Part shown: positions 23,127 through 33,597 of the stretch, one piece after another | Position numbering within the stretch: position 1 is the stretch's first letter | Layout: each line of letters begins with the position of its first letter | DNA from: Macrostomum hystrix | Lineage: Eukaryota > Platyhelminthes > Macrostomidae | DNA length: 64,000 nucleotides | NCBI GenBank assembly: GCA_950097015.1 | Contig: CATNEN010000025.1 | Location: 620,001 to 684,000, forward strand | Reading direction: 5' to 3' | Position numbers and translations under genes: made by a program | The notes under the pieces: generated by a model | Seen by the model: only the letters and a program-made list of their open reading frames with translations | Told to the model about the DNA's origin: nothing | Database searches by the model: none

Positions 23127-26100
23127 CTAGACAGGCCAGACCCAGTGCACAGCGCGCAGTCCCAGGAACAGGCTCGACGGACATCCAGCCGCTGACGGCA
23201 CCCGGCCCGAAGCGTTGACAAATACGGCTGTGTCTGTTGAATAGGCCACCGCCAGAGAGCCGAAGTCTGACACCGCCATGCGCTGCAGACCGCGGAGGCG
23301 GGAATCTACGATAATTTTGGTTGGGTGGAGTTGATTGGATAGTTTTGATGGGATGGGTTTGATGGGGTGGGTTTGATTGGATGGGTTTGATTGGATGGGT
23401 TTGATGGGGTGGGTTTGATTGGATGGGTTTGATGGGGTGGGTTTGATTGGATGGGTTTGATTGGATGGGTTTGATGGGATGGGTTTGATGGGGTGGGTTT
23501 GATTGGATGGGTTTGATTGGATGGGTTTGATGGGATGGGTTTGATGGGGTGGGTTTGATTGGATGGGTTTGATGGGGTGGGTTTGATGGGTTGGGTTTTT
23601 TGGGGTGGGTTTTGATGGGTTTGATGGGTTTGATTTGATTTGATGGCTTTGATAGGATGGGTTTGATTGGATGGGTTTGATTGGATGGGTTTGATTGGAT
23701 GGGTCTGATGGGATGGGTTTGATTGGATGGGTTTGATTTGATCGGTTTGATGGGATGGGTCTGATGGGATGGGTTTGATTGGATGGGTTTGATTGGATGG
23801 GTTTGATTGGATGGGTTTGATTGGATGGGTTTGATTGGATGGGTTTGATGGGATGGGTTTGATGGGGTGGGTTTGATGGGTTGGGTTTTTTGGGGTGGGT
23901 TTTGATGGGTTTGATGGGTTTGATTTGATTTGATGGCTTTGATAGGATGGGTTTGTTTGGATGGGTTTGATTGGATGGGTTTGATTGGATGGGTTTGATT
24001 GGATGGGTTTGATTGGATGGGTTTGATTGGGGTGGGTTTGATGGGCTGGGTTTCTGGGGTGGGTTTTGATGGGTTTGATTTGATTTGATGGCTTTGATAG
24101 GATGGGTTTGATTTGATGGGTCTGATGAGATGGGTTTGATAGGATGGGTTTGATTGGATGGGTTTGATTGGATGGGTTTGATTGGATGGGTTTGATTGGA
24201 TGGGTTTGATTGGATGGGTTTGATTGGGGTGGGTTTGATGGGCTGGGTTTCTGGGGTGGGTTTTGATGGGTTTGATGGGTTTGATTTGATTTGATGGCTT
24301 TGATAGGATGGGTCTGATTGAGATGGGTTTGATTGGATGGGTTTGATGGGATGGGTTTGCTGGCATTGTCAGCTGGTGTATTTGAAGCCAGTGAGTCAGG
24401 TGACCAACCGAACACAAGTCTCATGGTGGATTCGCCCGGAGTGACAGTCAACAGACCGCCGTTAGGCCAATCGGCCAAGGCTAGCAGCCGTTCCGTGCCG
24501 TCTGGTCCGGTTTGAAAACTCGGGTGAAGCGGATTGGCGTCCAGGCCGCTGTGCATGCTCAGGGCCAGCTGGCCTGAGAGTGGCGGTGAATGGCGATTCT
24601 AGCTTCGATACCGGCTGCGATACTAGCTCTAATGCTATTTCAATACTAGCTTCGATACTAGCACTGATACTAGCTTCGATACTAGCACTGATACTAGCTT
24701 CGATACTAGCTCTGATACTAGCTTCGATACTAGCTCTGATACTAGCTTCGATACTAGCTCTGATACTAGCTTCGATACTAGCACTGATACTAGCTTCGAT
24801 ACTAACTTTGATACTGTAGAGGCTTTAGTTAGTAGTCGAAAGTAATGATCAACTGAGCGCTGCCCAGCGGGCGACACTATATATTTGATGGATCGATATT
24901 TTGGGGTGGGGGTACGGCAGGTGAGAGTTGATAGCTGAGCGCGTGTAAGGCGCTGATTGGCTGGAGCGATCAGACACAAAGGGAGGCGAAGTAAACAGTA
25001 CGCAAGCCTTACGTACAGATACCAGCTTCGATACTTGCTCTGATACTAGCTTCGATACTAGCACTAATACTAGCTCTGATACTAGCTTCGATACTTACTT
25101 TCATTACTAGACTCAATTTTTTCCACTACCGCTTTGCATAAAATCCAATTAAAAATGCTATGAAAACATTCGCTTCCTCTGAAGCCATCCAGATAGCCCC
25201 GGCAAGACACTGTTGCCAGCCACGCACCGCTGGGCAGCACCCTGAACAGTCGCATGGTGTCCCCGGCCACATGCAGGACTCGATCGCGCCTCTCGGACAC
25301 CGCCAGCCGGCCAGTCGGGTTTGACGAGAAGAAGCGGGAGAAAAAAGGGATTCGGCGCCCTGTGACCAGATCCACGGCAATCAGCGGCGCCGAGGCGTTG
25401 CTAGACGAGTGGAGAAGCAGGGTGCCGCCTGGAATGGAAAATAGGGGATAATTTATTAGCGAAATGCATTCGAATAATCATTCTGGCAAGCAGCTCTGAC
25501 CTTGAGGCAGAACAACCGCCCTATCGATAGCGTTCGGCACTAGCAGCCTGGCCCGCTCAACGCCGACACCTTCGCCGAAGTCGTCAACGCTGACGGCCAC
25601 CATGAGGACTAGGCCGAAAGTTCCTTCCGTCAGCGCAACTAGCAAGTCCGAGCTCGAGTCCGGCAGGCATAGGATGCGGCTGCCGACATTTTCGGCGCCG
25701 AATCGCGAGACTGCCGGTCGATGAGCGGTCCCGACTGCCGAAGCACGGTTAATCCGCAGTACTCGGCCATTGTCACAGGCAGTCCAAACTGTGTCAGCCG
25801 GACGTCGGTAGGCCAGCAGCCTCGGCCGACAGCCCACCAGCAGCGACTCCGGCGCGAACCAGGACTTCGTTGAGCCAGTCGGATGCAGAATCAACAGCCG
25901 CTGCTGGCTGGGCTGAGCTGCGTACAGAAGGCGCCCAGCCGCTGCCAGCTGACTTTGACTGCCTCCGTCGCCGCCGCTGCCCCAGTTGCATTCGCCCAGT
26001 CCGTTTGAATCGACGCAGCCGCACAGCTTGGCGGAGACAGGACGCTTCACTGAGCAATCGGTGACGTCTAAGATGGAGTAGCCGTCAGAGTGGAAGGCGA

Positions 26101-29100
26101 CAGCCTTGGTAGGCGTTGGACCGGCCGCAGTCCAGATTTGCGGGCTCAGAGGATAGCTGCTGTAGTCTGAAAATTATATTAAACTTGCGAGAGCTTACGG
26201 TTTGGCTTGCTTTTGCGTTCCCTATGATTGTAAATTGATGACTCATCTATTTGACCAGTTTTTTCTTCCCTAGCAATGTACATTGATTACTCATCAACGT
26301 GGCCAGTTTTTTCTTCTACCCCATAGATGTACATTGATGACTCATCAGATTGATCAGCTCTTTCTTTGCCCTTTTGATGTACATTTGTGGCCCGAAATAC
26401 ATCACGCTTAGTAATAAATTTACAAACTACGTAGAAAACGAAGCTTTATGCGAGCACCCTCATACTAAACACACTACTCACCAGTTTCAGTAGCATCCCT
26501 GACATAGATTGAGCCAGCAGACTCGGCCATGCCTGCCCTGTTGCTAGCGCTGCAGGTGTAGAGGCCTGTGTGATGCTTGCCGAGCTTAGCTATTGAAAGG
26601 CTGGAGCCCGAGTCTGAAATCAAAGTGCAATTTCCTTTTGTCAACGAGGCAGTTTGTTTGGATGGTCTTTGATGGAAATTCTGATGCATTGATATTTCGA
26701 GAAAAACGCTAATAACTTCCGTATCGTGCAAGATATTTTCAAAAAAGTTTTTTAAATCAGAAAGCTGAATAAACTCTGTGCGTTTTAGCTGAAGCCTGTG
26801 CGTCTACCTATTTTAACTAATGAGCTGTGCTTAAATAAAGTTTAAGAAAGAAATAAGTCTTCCAGACATTTGCTCTAAACGTCGTGATGCATACAATTTT
26901 AGGAAATTAGAGATTAGGAACTAGTTGGACCGCAACTATTTGGGATGCTAATCTTATTCCCAAATATCCCATTTTTTACAATCGCGTCCCAACGCACCTG
27001 TGGTCGCGCCAATAAATGCCAAGTCAGGTCGGTCCTCAAGCGGCTGCGAGTTCAGCAGCCAGCGCAGCTGATCCACCGGGGCGCCGTCAATGCGGCAGTG
27101 AAGCATGGCCGGTTCGCCTACGCGACGCACCTGCATCGGCGGTTGGACTCGGACTCGAGGCTGGTCTGGCGGGGGTTGGTTATAAACGGTTTAGGCTGGG
27201 AAATGAAAGGACAGACAGACAGGCGTGTTGTTAAACGCACCGATTACGCTCAAAGCCATTGTGACGCACAGGCGACGCCACACGGAGCTGCAGCACTGGT
27301 AGATTCCCGCATCTGCAGGCGCCAGATCCTTCAGCACCAGCGTGTCCGCGGCTGCCCCGTTGAATCTACTCAGGACTCTGAGCTTCGATGCGAGAGAGAT
27401 TCCATGCCGCCTCCATTGAATGCTTTCAGCTTTGCCAACTGTTGGCAGAGGGCAGTGTATGTTTAAGTCCACACCGACTGGAGCGCTGAGCTGAATCTCA
27501 GAGCCCTCCTCTAAAGATGCTGTGACGTCATCAGACCGACTGCCGTCTCTATCGATGATAATTCCTGGAAATAATATAACGAATTATGATGCAACAGTGA
27601 GACTCGGCTAACTGAGCTCTTGTACTACTCAAGCATGAGAACTCAGGGTGGGGGGTTGAGCGGCAGAGCGGTCTAACGCGTTTGCCTCTTGCACCAAGGT
27701 CCGTGAGCTCGATTCCGCGGCGAGATCACATTAATTACTGGCGCAGCCGCGGAGAGAAGGCTTTGAGGCATGAGGTGCAATTTACGCCATTAAGGGCCAA
27801 CCTCCAAGGCACAGTGAGAGTGTACACTGCCTGACGATGAGAAAGTCAGGGCACACCTGTGTACACACCTGTGTGAGCGTGTGCCTGCGTACGGTATCTG
27901 TGTGCGTGTGTGCTCAGGATTCAGCGAAACGGGCAGAATTGCCTCCACGCTGGCTGCGGGTCGACTGTCGTTAAACAATGTATTAATGCCCACAGTCTGT
28001 GCAACTGTTTCTATCAATATGACAACTGACAGTCTGTGTTCTACTAAGGGTTTCAAGCATGAGAACACGGCATATGACACATGACTCTCACAGAATACTT
28101 GTGAGCGACTGTCGGTCATACTCTCGTAGATTAATGCCCAGGTTAGTGATTTCTTACTCAACTCCAATGACAATGGGAGCGCCAAGCCATGTCCCCAGTC
28201 GACCTGAGTTGCTCTCGCATTCAAATCGGAAGCCGTCACAATGGGAGCCTCGTTTCCCGCTCTCTCCTGTACCACACATTTTTTCGTCGCCATCCATCGC
28301 AAGCCCAAAGTTGAGAGACTCAAACTAAAAGCTAGTTCGATTTCTGGATTTGAGTCCGTCATTCATAAATCCTTCCTCCCGTGTCCGTGAACTTTTGTAA
28401 GTGGAAACGAAGGTGCTAAAGGCATCACAATCTTCCAATAATCTCCCACAGGGAATCAGTGAGTTAGGACTGGCATAACATATTTCTCTGTCTGTTTGTG
28501 GCGCGAAATTGGGCAAATTTGGCAATTTTCCCCTGTAAACATGGACGCACTGGTCAGACACAGAATTTCTGCTTTCGCGCTGGGACGCAATGTCCAAGCT
28601 GTCCATGTTCAGCCGATGGAAGTTCCTGGTTGTCTTACCGGAAAAAACGAATTCACAATTTTTTCAGGCAGCAAACAGCATTTTCGCATTGCGCCTGCAA
28701 CTTAGTCGGATTTTTCCTATTTCTCTCCGAGGTACCGATTCCGCATTGGCGAGAATTCCATTTCCCAAAGCGAGACGGCCCGGACTCCCGGCGACATTCT
28801 CCTCAACTAAACTCAAGCTACCACTTTGCTGTTCTGGTAGTCAAATATTATTATTCATTTTCGTGTCCTTCCAATATTTCCCCTTTTTTATTTCCCTTAG
28901 TATCCTTCTCTCCTTTCCCAATCAATCTAGCCCATCATTCTACTCAACCAACTCTTCTCGATTTGCTCTACTGACCCTAACCATCTCTCTGCATCCTCTA
29001 CTTGCCCTACTCATCTCTCTACCTCCCCTACTCACCGTACTCATCTCTCTGCATCCTCTACTCACCCTACTCATCTGTCTGCCTCCTCTACTCACCCTTT

Positions 29101-30326
29101 AAAGTCAGCATGTTAAACTCACCAAGCATGGCAGCGAAGCGCCTCTTGCCGACCCCAGAAATTTCGTCGCCACGGATCGCACCTGCACCTTCTTCTCCTC
29201 TCAACAAGAGATCGGCGCAGACGGCGGCAGAACCAGGCGACGACAGAGACACCAGAGCTGCCAGAAGCTCCGACTGGGTTGCTAAACCATCGCCATTGGT
29301 GTCCACATAGGCAAACAGGCGTTGCAGCATTGCGGCGCTGGCTGTGAGTGTTAAGATTTCATTTAGATGAATTCAAGCTCATTAAAACAACTTTAACAAA
29401 CTTTGACTGGCAACATACCTCATTCCGGAGTGTGCAGTGGCTAAATATAACTCTCCCATCCTTTCTTTCCGACGTCACTCACCTCAACCCAGAGAGTACA
29501 GTGACTATAAATAACTCATCCATCCTTTCTTTCCGACGTCACTCACCTCAACCCAGAGAGTACAGTGACTATAAATAACTCATCCATCCTTTCTTTCCAA
29601 CGACACCCACCTCAATCTGGAGTGTACAGTGGCTATAAATAACTCTTCCATCCTTTCTTTCCAACGACACCCACCTCAATCTGGAGTGTACAGTGGCTAT
29701 AAATAACTCTTCCATCCTTTCTTTCCAACGACACCCACCTCAATCTGGAGTGTACAGTGGCTATAAATAACTCTTCCATCCTTTCTTTCCAACGACACCC
29801 ACCTCAATCTGGAGTGTACAGTGGCTATAAATAACTCTTCCATCCTTTCTTTCCAACGACACCCACCTCAATCTGGAGTGTACAGTGGCTATAAATAACT
29901 CTTCCATCCTTTCTTGGCACACGGAGTAGTTTTTTCTCACCCTTGGGAATCCCGTCAGCGGTGACTGACGATGATTCACAGTCGGCAAGCCTGCACTGCT
30001 TCTTGAGCAGTGCGACAGCGACTTCTTTGGCGCTCCAACAAGTTGACTTTGGTTTGCAATAGCCATCGGAGCAAAGCGTAATTTCTGCGAATCGGAAAAG
30101 TATGCAACCGCGATTCTAATCAATGAGAATGATAATGATCAAAGATCACCGGGAAGGAAAAATAGTTACTAAAATATTGCATCAAGATGAATGAGGGAAT
30201 ACAAATCAAGGGATAAATCTATATTGAGTTACTGAGTTTGATGAGCTTACCAGGCAGTTGACTTTGTGTCGAATGCAACGGAAGCGAAAACAATGCCACA
30301 GCGACAAACAGGTGCCCGTAAGCCAT
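23127..30326 (-). CDS. Follistatin-like secreted protein (FSTL4/FSTL5 type), ten exons
   Basis: Exons 30326-30251, 30084-29941, 29341-29123, 27564-27241, 27165-26998, 26613-26482, 26166-25501, 25428-25228, 24573-24409 and 23305-23127 join to 757 residues (vertebrate FSTL5 about 847). All nine introns are phase 1. Order: signal peptide (MAYGHLFVAVALFSLP); a cysteine-rich Kazal/follistatin-type module (LCSDGYCKP to CRLADC); an EF-hand with a complete loop DTNGDGLATQSE and a degenerate partner; two Ig domains (cysteines in LNIHC/GIYQC and MLHC/LYTC); then a roughly 350-residue C-terminal region of propeller-like strands typical of FSTL4/5. In vertebrates these are secreted, brain-enriched proteins of poorly known function. 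The Kazal-EF-Ig-Ig-propeller order identifies the family. The upstream cysteine-rich part of the follistatin module is shorter than usual. The 25227 and 24408 donors were chosen because they alone keep phase. Four introns contain tandem arrays. Confidence 0.9.
23318..24350. repeat. 15-bp minisatellite (GGTTTGATTGGATGG) with higher-order structure, intron 9
   Basis: Around 65 copies of GGGTTTGATTGGATG with GGATGGG and GGGGTGG variants. A composite block (TGGGTTTTGATGGGTTTGAT, then TTGATTTGATGGCTTTGATA) recurs near 23600, 23890, 24060 and 24260. It begins only about 12 nt from the last exon of the follistatin-like gene. Confidence 0.92.
24600..24830. repeat. 12/24-bp minisatellite (TACTAGCTTCGATACTAGC), intron 8
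   Basis: Dimeric 24-bp units of TTCGATACTAGC and (A/T)CTGATACTAGC, about 19 monomers. It begins about 27 nt from the exon at 24573. A further block of the same unit lies at 25020-25100. Confidence 0.92.
25018..25105. repeat. Second block of the TACTAGCTTCGA repeat
   Basis: About seven 12-bp monomers identical in type to 24600-24830, separated by about 190 bp of unrelated sequence within the same intron. Confidence 0.88.
26222..26392. repeat. Three roughly 60-bp tandem copies in intron 6
   Basis: Each copy contains AATGTACATTGATTACTCAT or a close variant, followed by GACCAGTTTTTTCTT. The copies are diverged. Confidence 0.7.
27652..27965 (+). mobile_element. tRNA-derived SINE, family B, full copy
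   Basis: The head resembles a class II-like tRNA: GGTTGAGCGGCAGAGCGGTC (box A region) and GAGCTCGATTCCGCGGCGAG (box B). The body has GCGCAGCCGCGGAGAGAAGG, GTGCAATTTACGCC, GGCCAACCTCCAAGGCACAG and AGTGTACACTGCC. The tail has CAGCGAAACGGGCAGAATTG. Copies or fragments lie at 13.98, 16.19, 18.17 and 49.85 kb. This copy is in intron 3 of the follistatin-like gene. Confidence 0.7.
27966..29120. other. Rest of follistatin-like intron 3, unassigned
   Basis: About 1.15 kb after the SINE. The flanking exons join in phase without it (G|GA across 29123/27564). Several medium open frames occur on both strands (for example minus 28325-28606). They have mixed composition and no recognised domain. From 28860 to 29095 it is a degenerate CT-rich repeat (CTCTACTCACCCTACTCATC type). 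It could be an old transposon remnant. Confidence 0.45.
29425..29930. repeat. 64-bp minisatellite in intron 2
   Basis: Eight copies of a 64-bp unit containing CTATAAATAACTCTTCCATC and CACCTCAATCTGGAGTGTAC. Older copies at the left end are more diverged (TTCCGACGTCACTCACC). It ends about 11 nt from the exon edge at 29941. Confidence 0.92.
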
Positions 30327-31000
30327 GCCGAAATCGCTTCCCGCAACTATCCGATGCACCGATCATTCCTTGGGGAGAAGTTCCGGCTAGTTGACAAAGG
30401 GTTTTTTATCACGGCCCATACGCCCATCCCCCATCCAGATAGAGCCAATGGGGGCAGCTCACGCAGCGGCGGAGTGGGGTGGGTTGCTGGCTAGGCTGAG
30501 GGAGTCAAGCTTGTCCCGTGTGATACAGTCTATCTGAGCAAAATCAATTGATTCTATATAGCCCAGCTGGCATAGCAACTGCGCCCCGGCCAAATGCATG
30601 ATTGATGATGGCCGGTGCAGCATCTGCGCGCTTATTATCTATCTGGAAGCCCGCCGTGTTTATCCTGGCCACAGATGAGAAGACAGGAAAGAAATTAGCT
30701 GGCTGGTTCGCGTGTAGCATTATAAAGCCAGCTAGCAGGCAGGTGAGCACAGGGTTTGAGCACAGGCAAAATCGATTTGCAGGTAAGGATAATAGGTAAA
30801 CAAATTGATGAAGCACATCTGGGTCCCATTAGCTAGAATTAAACCGGCCGAAACAAAATGAAACGATAGAGAGCCATCGAAGCAATATAGTATAATAATG
30901 TGAATGCACTTTACTGTAAGCGAAGACTAGAAACCTACATGTGTGCGATACTGACATGCATAGGTTTGGAAAGCTCAAATGCAATTTGGGAGATTTGAGG
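30327..31000. other. Upstream region of the follistatin-like gene
   Basis: About 0.7 kb 5' of the signal-peptide exon. It contains a minus-strand TATATAGA-like motif near 30555 and otherwise no gene or transposon. Short open frames here show no coding character. Confidence 0.35.
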
Positions 31001-31029
31001 ATCTAGGGAATTTGGGGACCCGGAAGATT

Positions 31030-31808
31030 AAACGATCTAAAATATTTTGACGATCTGGGATGTTTGTAAGATCTGTGAGACTTGAGGATCTGGGGGATTT
31101 CAGGATCTCGGAGTTTGAGGATCTGCAATGGTAACCGAGGAATCCCCGATGATCTGTGAGATTTGAGGATCTGGGGATCTGAAGATCTGGGAAATTTTTG
31201 AGGATCTGCGATGGTAACCAAGGAATCCCTGAGGAACTAGGAGGGTAAGAGATTAATTCGTGAGGATCTGGGACGGTGAGACATGAATTCCTGAGGATCT
31301 GGGAGGGTGAGAGAAGAATTCGTGAGGATCTGGGAGGGTGGGAGAAGAATTCGTGAGGATCTGGGAGGGTGGGAGAAGAATTCGTGAGGATCTGGGAGGG
31401 TGGGAGAAGAATTCGTGAGGATCTGGGAGGGTGGGAGAAGAATTCGTGAGGATCTGGGAGGGTGGGAGAATTCGTGAGGATCTGGGAGGGTGGGAGAGTT
31501 CGTGAGGATCTGGGAGGGTGGGAGAGTTCGTGAGGATCTGGGAGGGTGGGAGAGTTCGTGAAGATCTGGGAGGGTGGGAGAGTTCGTGAAGATCTGGGAG
31601 GGTGGGAGAGTTCGTGAAGATCTGGGAGGGTGGGAGAGTTCGTGAGGATCTGGGAGGGTGGGAGAAGAATTCGTGAGGATCTGGGAGGGTGGGAGAAGAA
31701 TTCGTGAGGATCTGGGAGGGTGGGAGAGTTCGTGAGGATCTGGGAGGGTGGGAGAGTTCGTGAGGATCTGGGAGGGTGGGAGAAGAATTGGTGAGGATCT
31801 GGGAGGTA
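31030..31808. repeat. 30/31-bp minisatellite (GATCTGGGAGGGTGGGAGA)
   Basis: About 19 good copies of GATCTGGGAGGGTGGGAGAA with GAATTCGTGAG or GTTCGTGAG endings from 31255 on. These are preceded by a diverged zone of GATCTGGGGATTTGAGGATC units. It is intergenic between the follistatin-like and kelch genes and G-rich on the plus strand. Confidence 0.9.
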
Positions 31809-31809
31809 T

Positions 31810-32555
31810 TCCTCGAAATATGATAAGTATCACAAGCCTTCTATATTTCAGTCTTGAATACATATCCGATTTGCAAACCATACGAGATGTACTGCATTTT
31901 CATAGAAAACGGATTGCAATTTATTTGCTTTTAAGATATCAAAAGAGACGTCGTATAAAGTAAGAGGCTAGATAAAACCGCATTCAAAATTAGATAAGAA
32001 ATGAGTTGGGCTACACTCAGAAGTACAAAATGTTAAAGCAAGCATGTATCTAGACATCAGCTAATAAGCGATTAACAAGCGGTGAGGCATTCAAGAATAT
32101 TGTGATATATTGAAATAAGCTACAGTAAAAAATCGTCAATATAATCAGTTGCCTAGATAAGTTGGCGACAGCCACAGAGCTATAAATAAAGCTGACCTGT
32201 ATATGACAGCCTTGACAATAAATACAGACAAATAAACATGCTGCACTACTATGCAGAACTTGACAGTAGTGCAAAAAGCTAATTGGCATCGCTTTTTGGA
32301 TAATTAAGCTAAAATTGGTCCGACAAAGAATTTTAGGATAAACAAATTGACAGTTTTTGAGTCTTAATTAAAATTACCCCGATTACTTTTTGTAAATAAC
32401 AAAGTTAGGGAACAACGTTGAAAGTTGCCTGCTAATTATAACCTTGTGGATCTTCTGTGACAAATAAGCAAAACAAACACTTAATTTCGGAGGCACAAAA
32501 ACTATTATACATTTTTCAAACTATTGACACACCTTGGAAGCTACTTGATAAAGCT
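31810..32555. other. Intergenic, no feature recognised
   Basis: AT-rich spacer between two minisatellites. I see no gene, RNA or transposon domain in it. Confidence 0.5.
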
Positions 32556-33530
32556 AGGGAAATCTGAGGATGGGAACTACAAGAAATCTGAGGATGGGAA
32601 CTACAAGAAATCTGAGGATGGGAACTAGGAAAATCTGAGGATGGGTACTACAAGAAATCTGAGGATGGGAACTACAAGAAATCTGAGGATGGGAACTAGG
32701 GAAATCTGAGGATGGGAACTACGGGAATTCTGAGGATGGGAACTACGGGAATCTGAGGATGGGAACTACGGGAATCTGAGGATGGGAACTACGGGAATCT
32801 GAGGATGGGAACTAGGGAAATCTGAGGATGGGAACTAGGGAAATCTGAGGATGGGAACTACGGGAAATCTGAGGATGGGAACTACGGGAAATCTGAGGAT
32901 GGGAACTATGGGAATCTGAGGATGGGAACTACGGGAATCTGAGGATGGGAACTACGGGAATCTGAGGATGGGAACTAGGGAAATCTGAGGATGGGAACTA
33001 CGGGAATCTGAGGATGGGAACTAGGGAAATCTGAGGATGGGAACTACGGGAATCTGAGGATGGGAACTAGGGAAATCTGAGGATGGGAACTAGGGAAATC
33101 TGAGGATGGGAACTACGGGAAATCTGAGGATGGGAACTACGGGAAATCTGAGGATGGGAACTATGGGAATCTGAGGATGGGAACTACGGGAATCTGAGGA
33201 TGGGAACTAGGAAATCTGAGGATGGGAACTAGGGAAATCTGAGGATGGGAACTACGGGAATCTGAGGATGGGAACTACGGGAAATCTGAGGATGGGAACT
33301 ACGGGAATCTGAGGATGGGAACTAGGGAAATCTGAGGATGGGAACTAGGAAAATCTGAGGATGGGAACTACGGGAATCTGAGGATGGGAACTAGGGAAAT
33401 CTGAGGATGGGAACTACGGGAATCTGAGGATGGGAACTACGGGAATCTGAGGATGGGAACTAAGGGAATCTGAGGATAGGAACTACGGGAATCTGAGGAT
33501 GGGAACTAGGGGAAGAGAAACTGGAACTAT
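32556..33530. repeat. 21-24 bp minisatellite (AATCTGAGGATGGGAACTAC)
   Basis: About 43 copies of AATCTGAGGATGGGAACTACGGG, with GGGAA, GGAA and CAAGAA spacers varying the period from 21 to 24. Stop-rich, so no open frame. It ends about 70 nt from the stop codon of the kelch gene and so probably lies in its 3' UTR or immediate 3' flank. Confidence 0.92.
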
Positions 33531-33597
33531 GGGAACCTAAATAGTAACTATGGGAATCAAAGCGAGCACTGCAGTCTCCCAGACAGACTAGTTGCAG

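Noticed and set aside
23092-24556. Two roughly 430-residue Pro/Ser/His/Asn repeat proteins
   Set aside because: They are read through the intron 9 minisatellite. The true exons at each end are joined in another frame by splicing.
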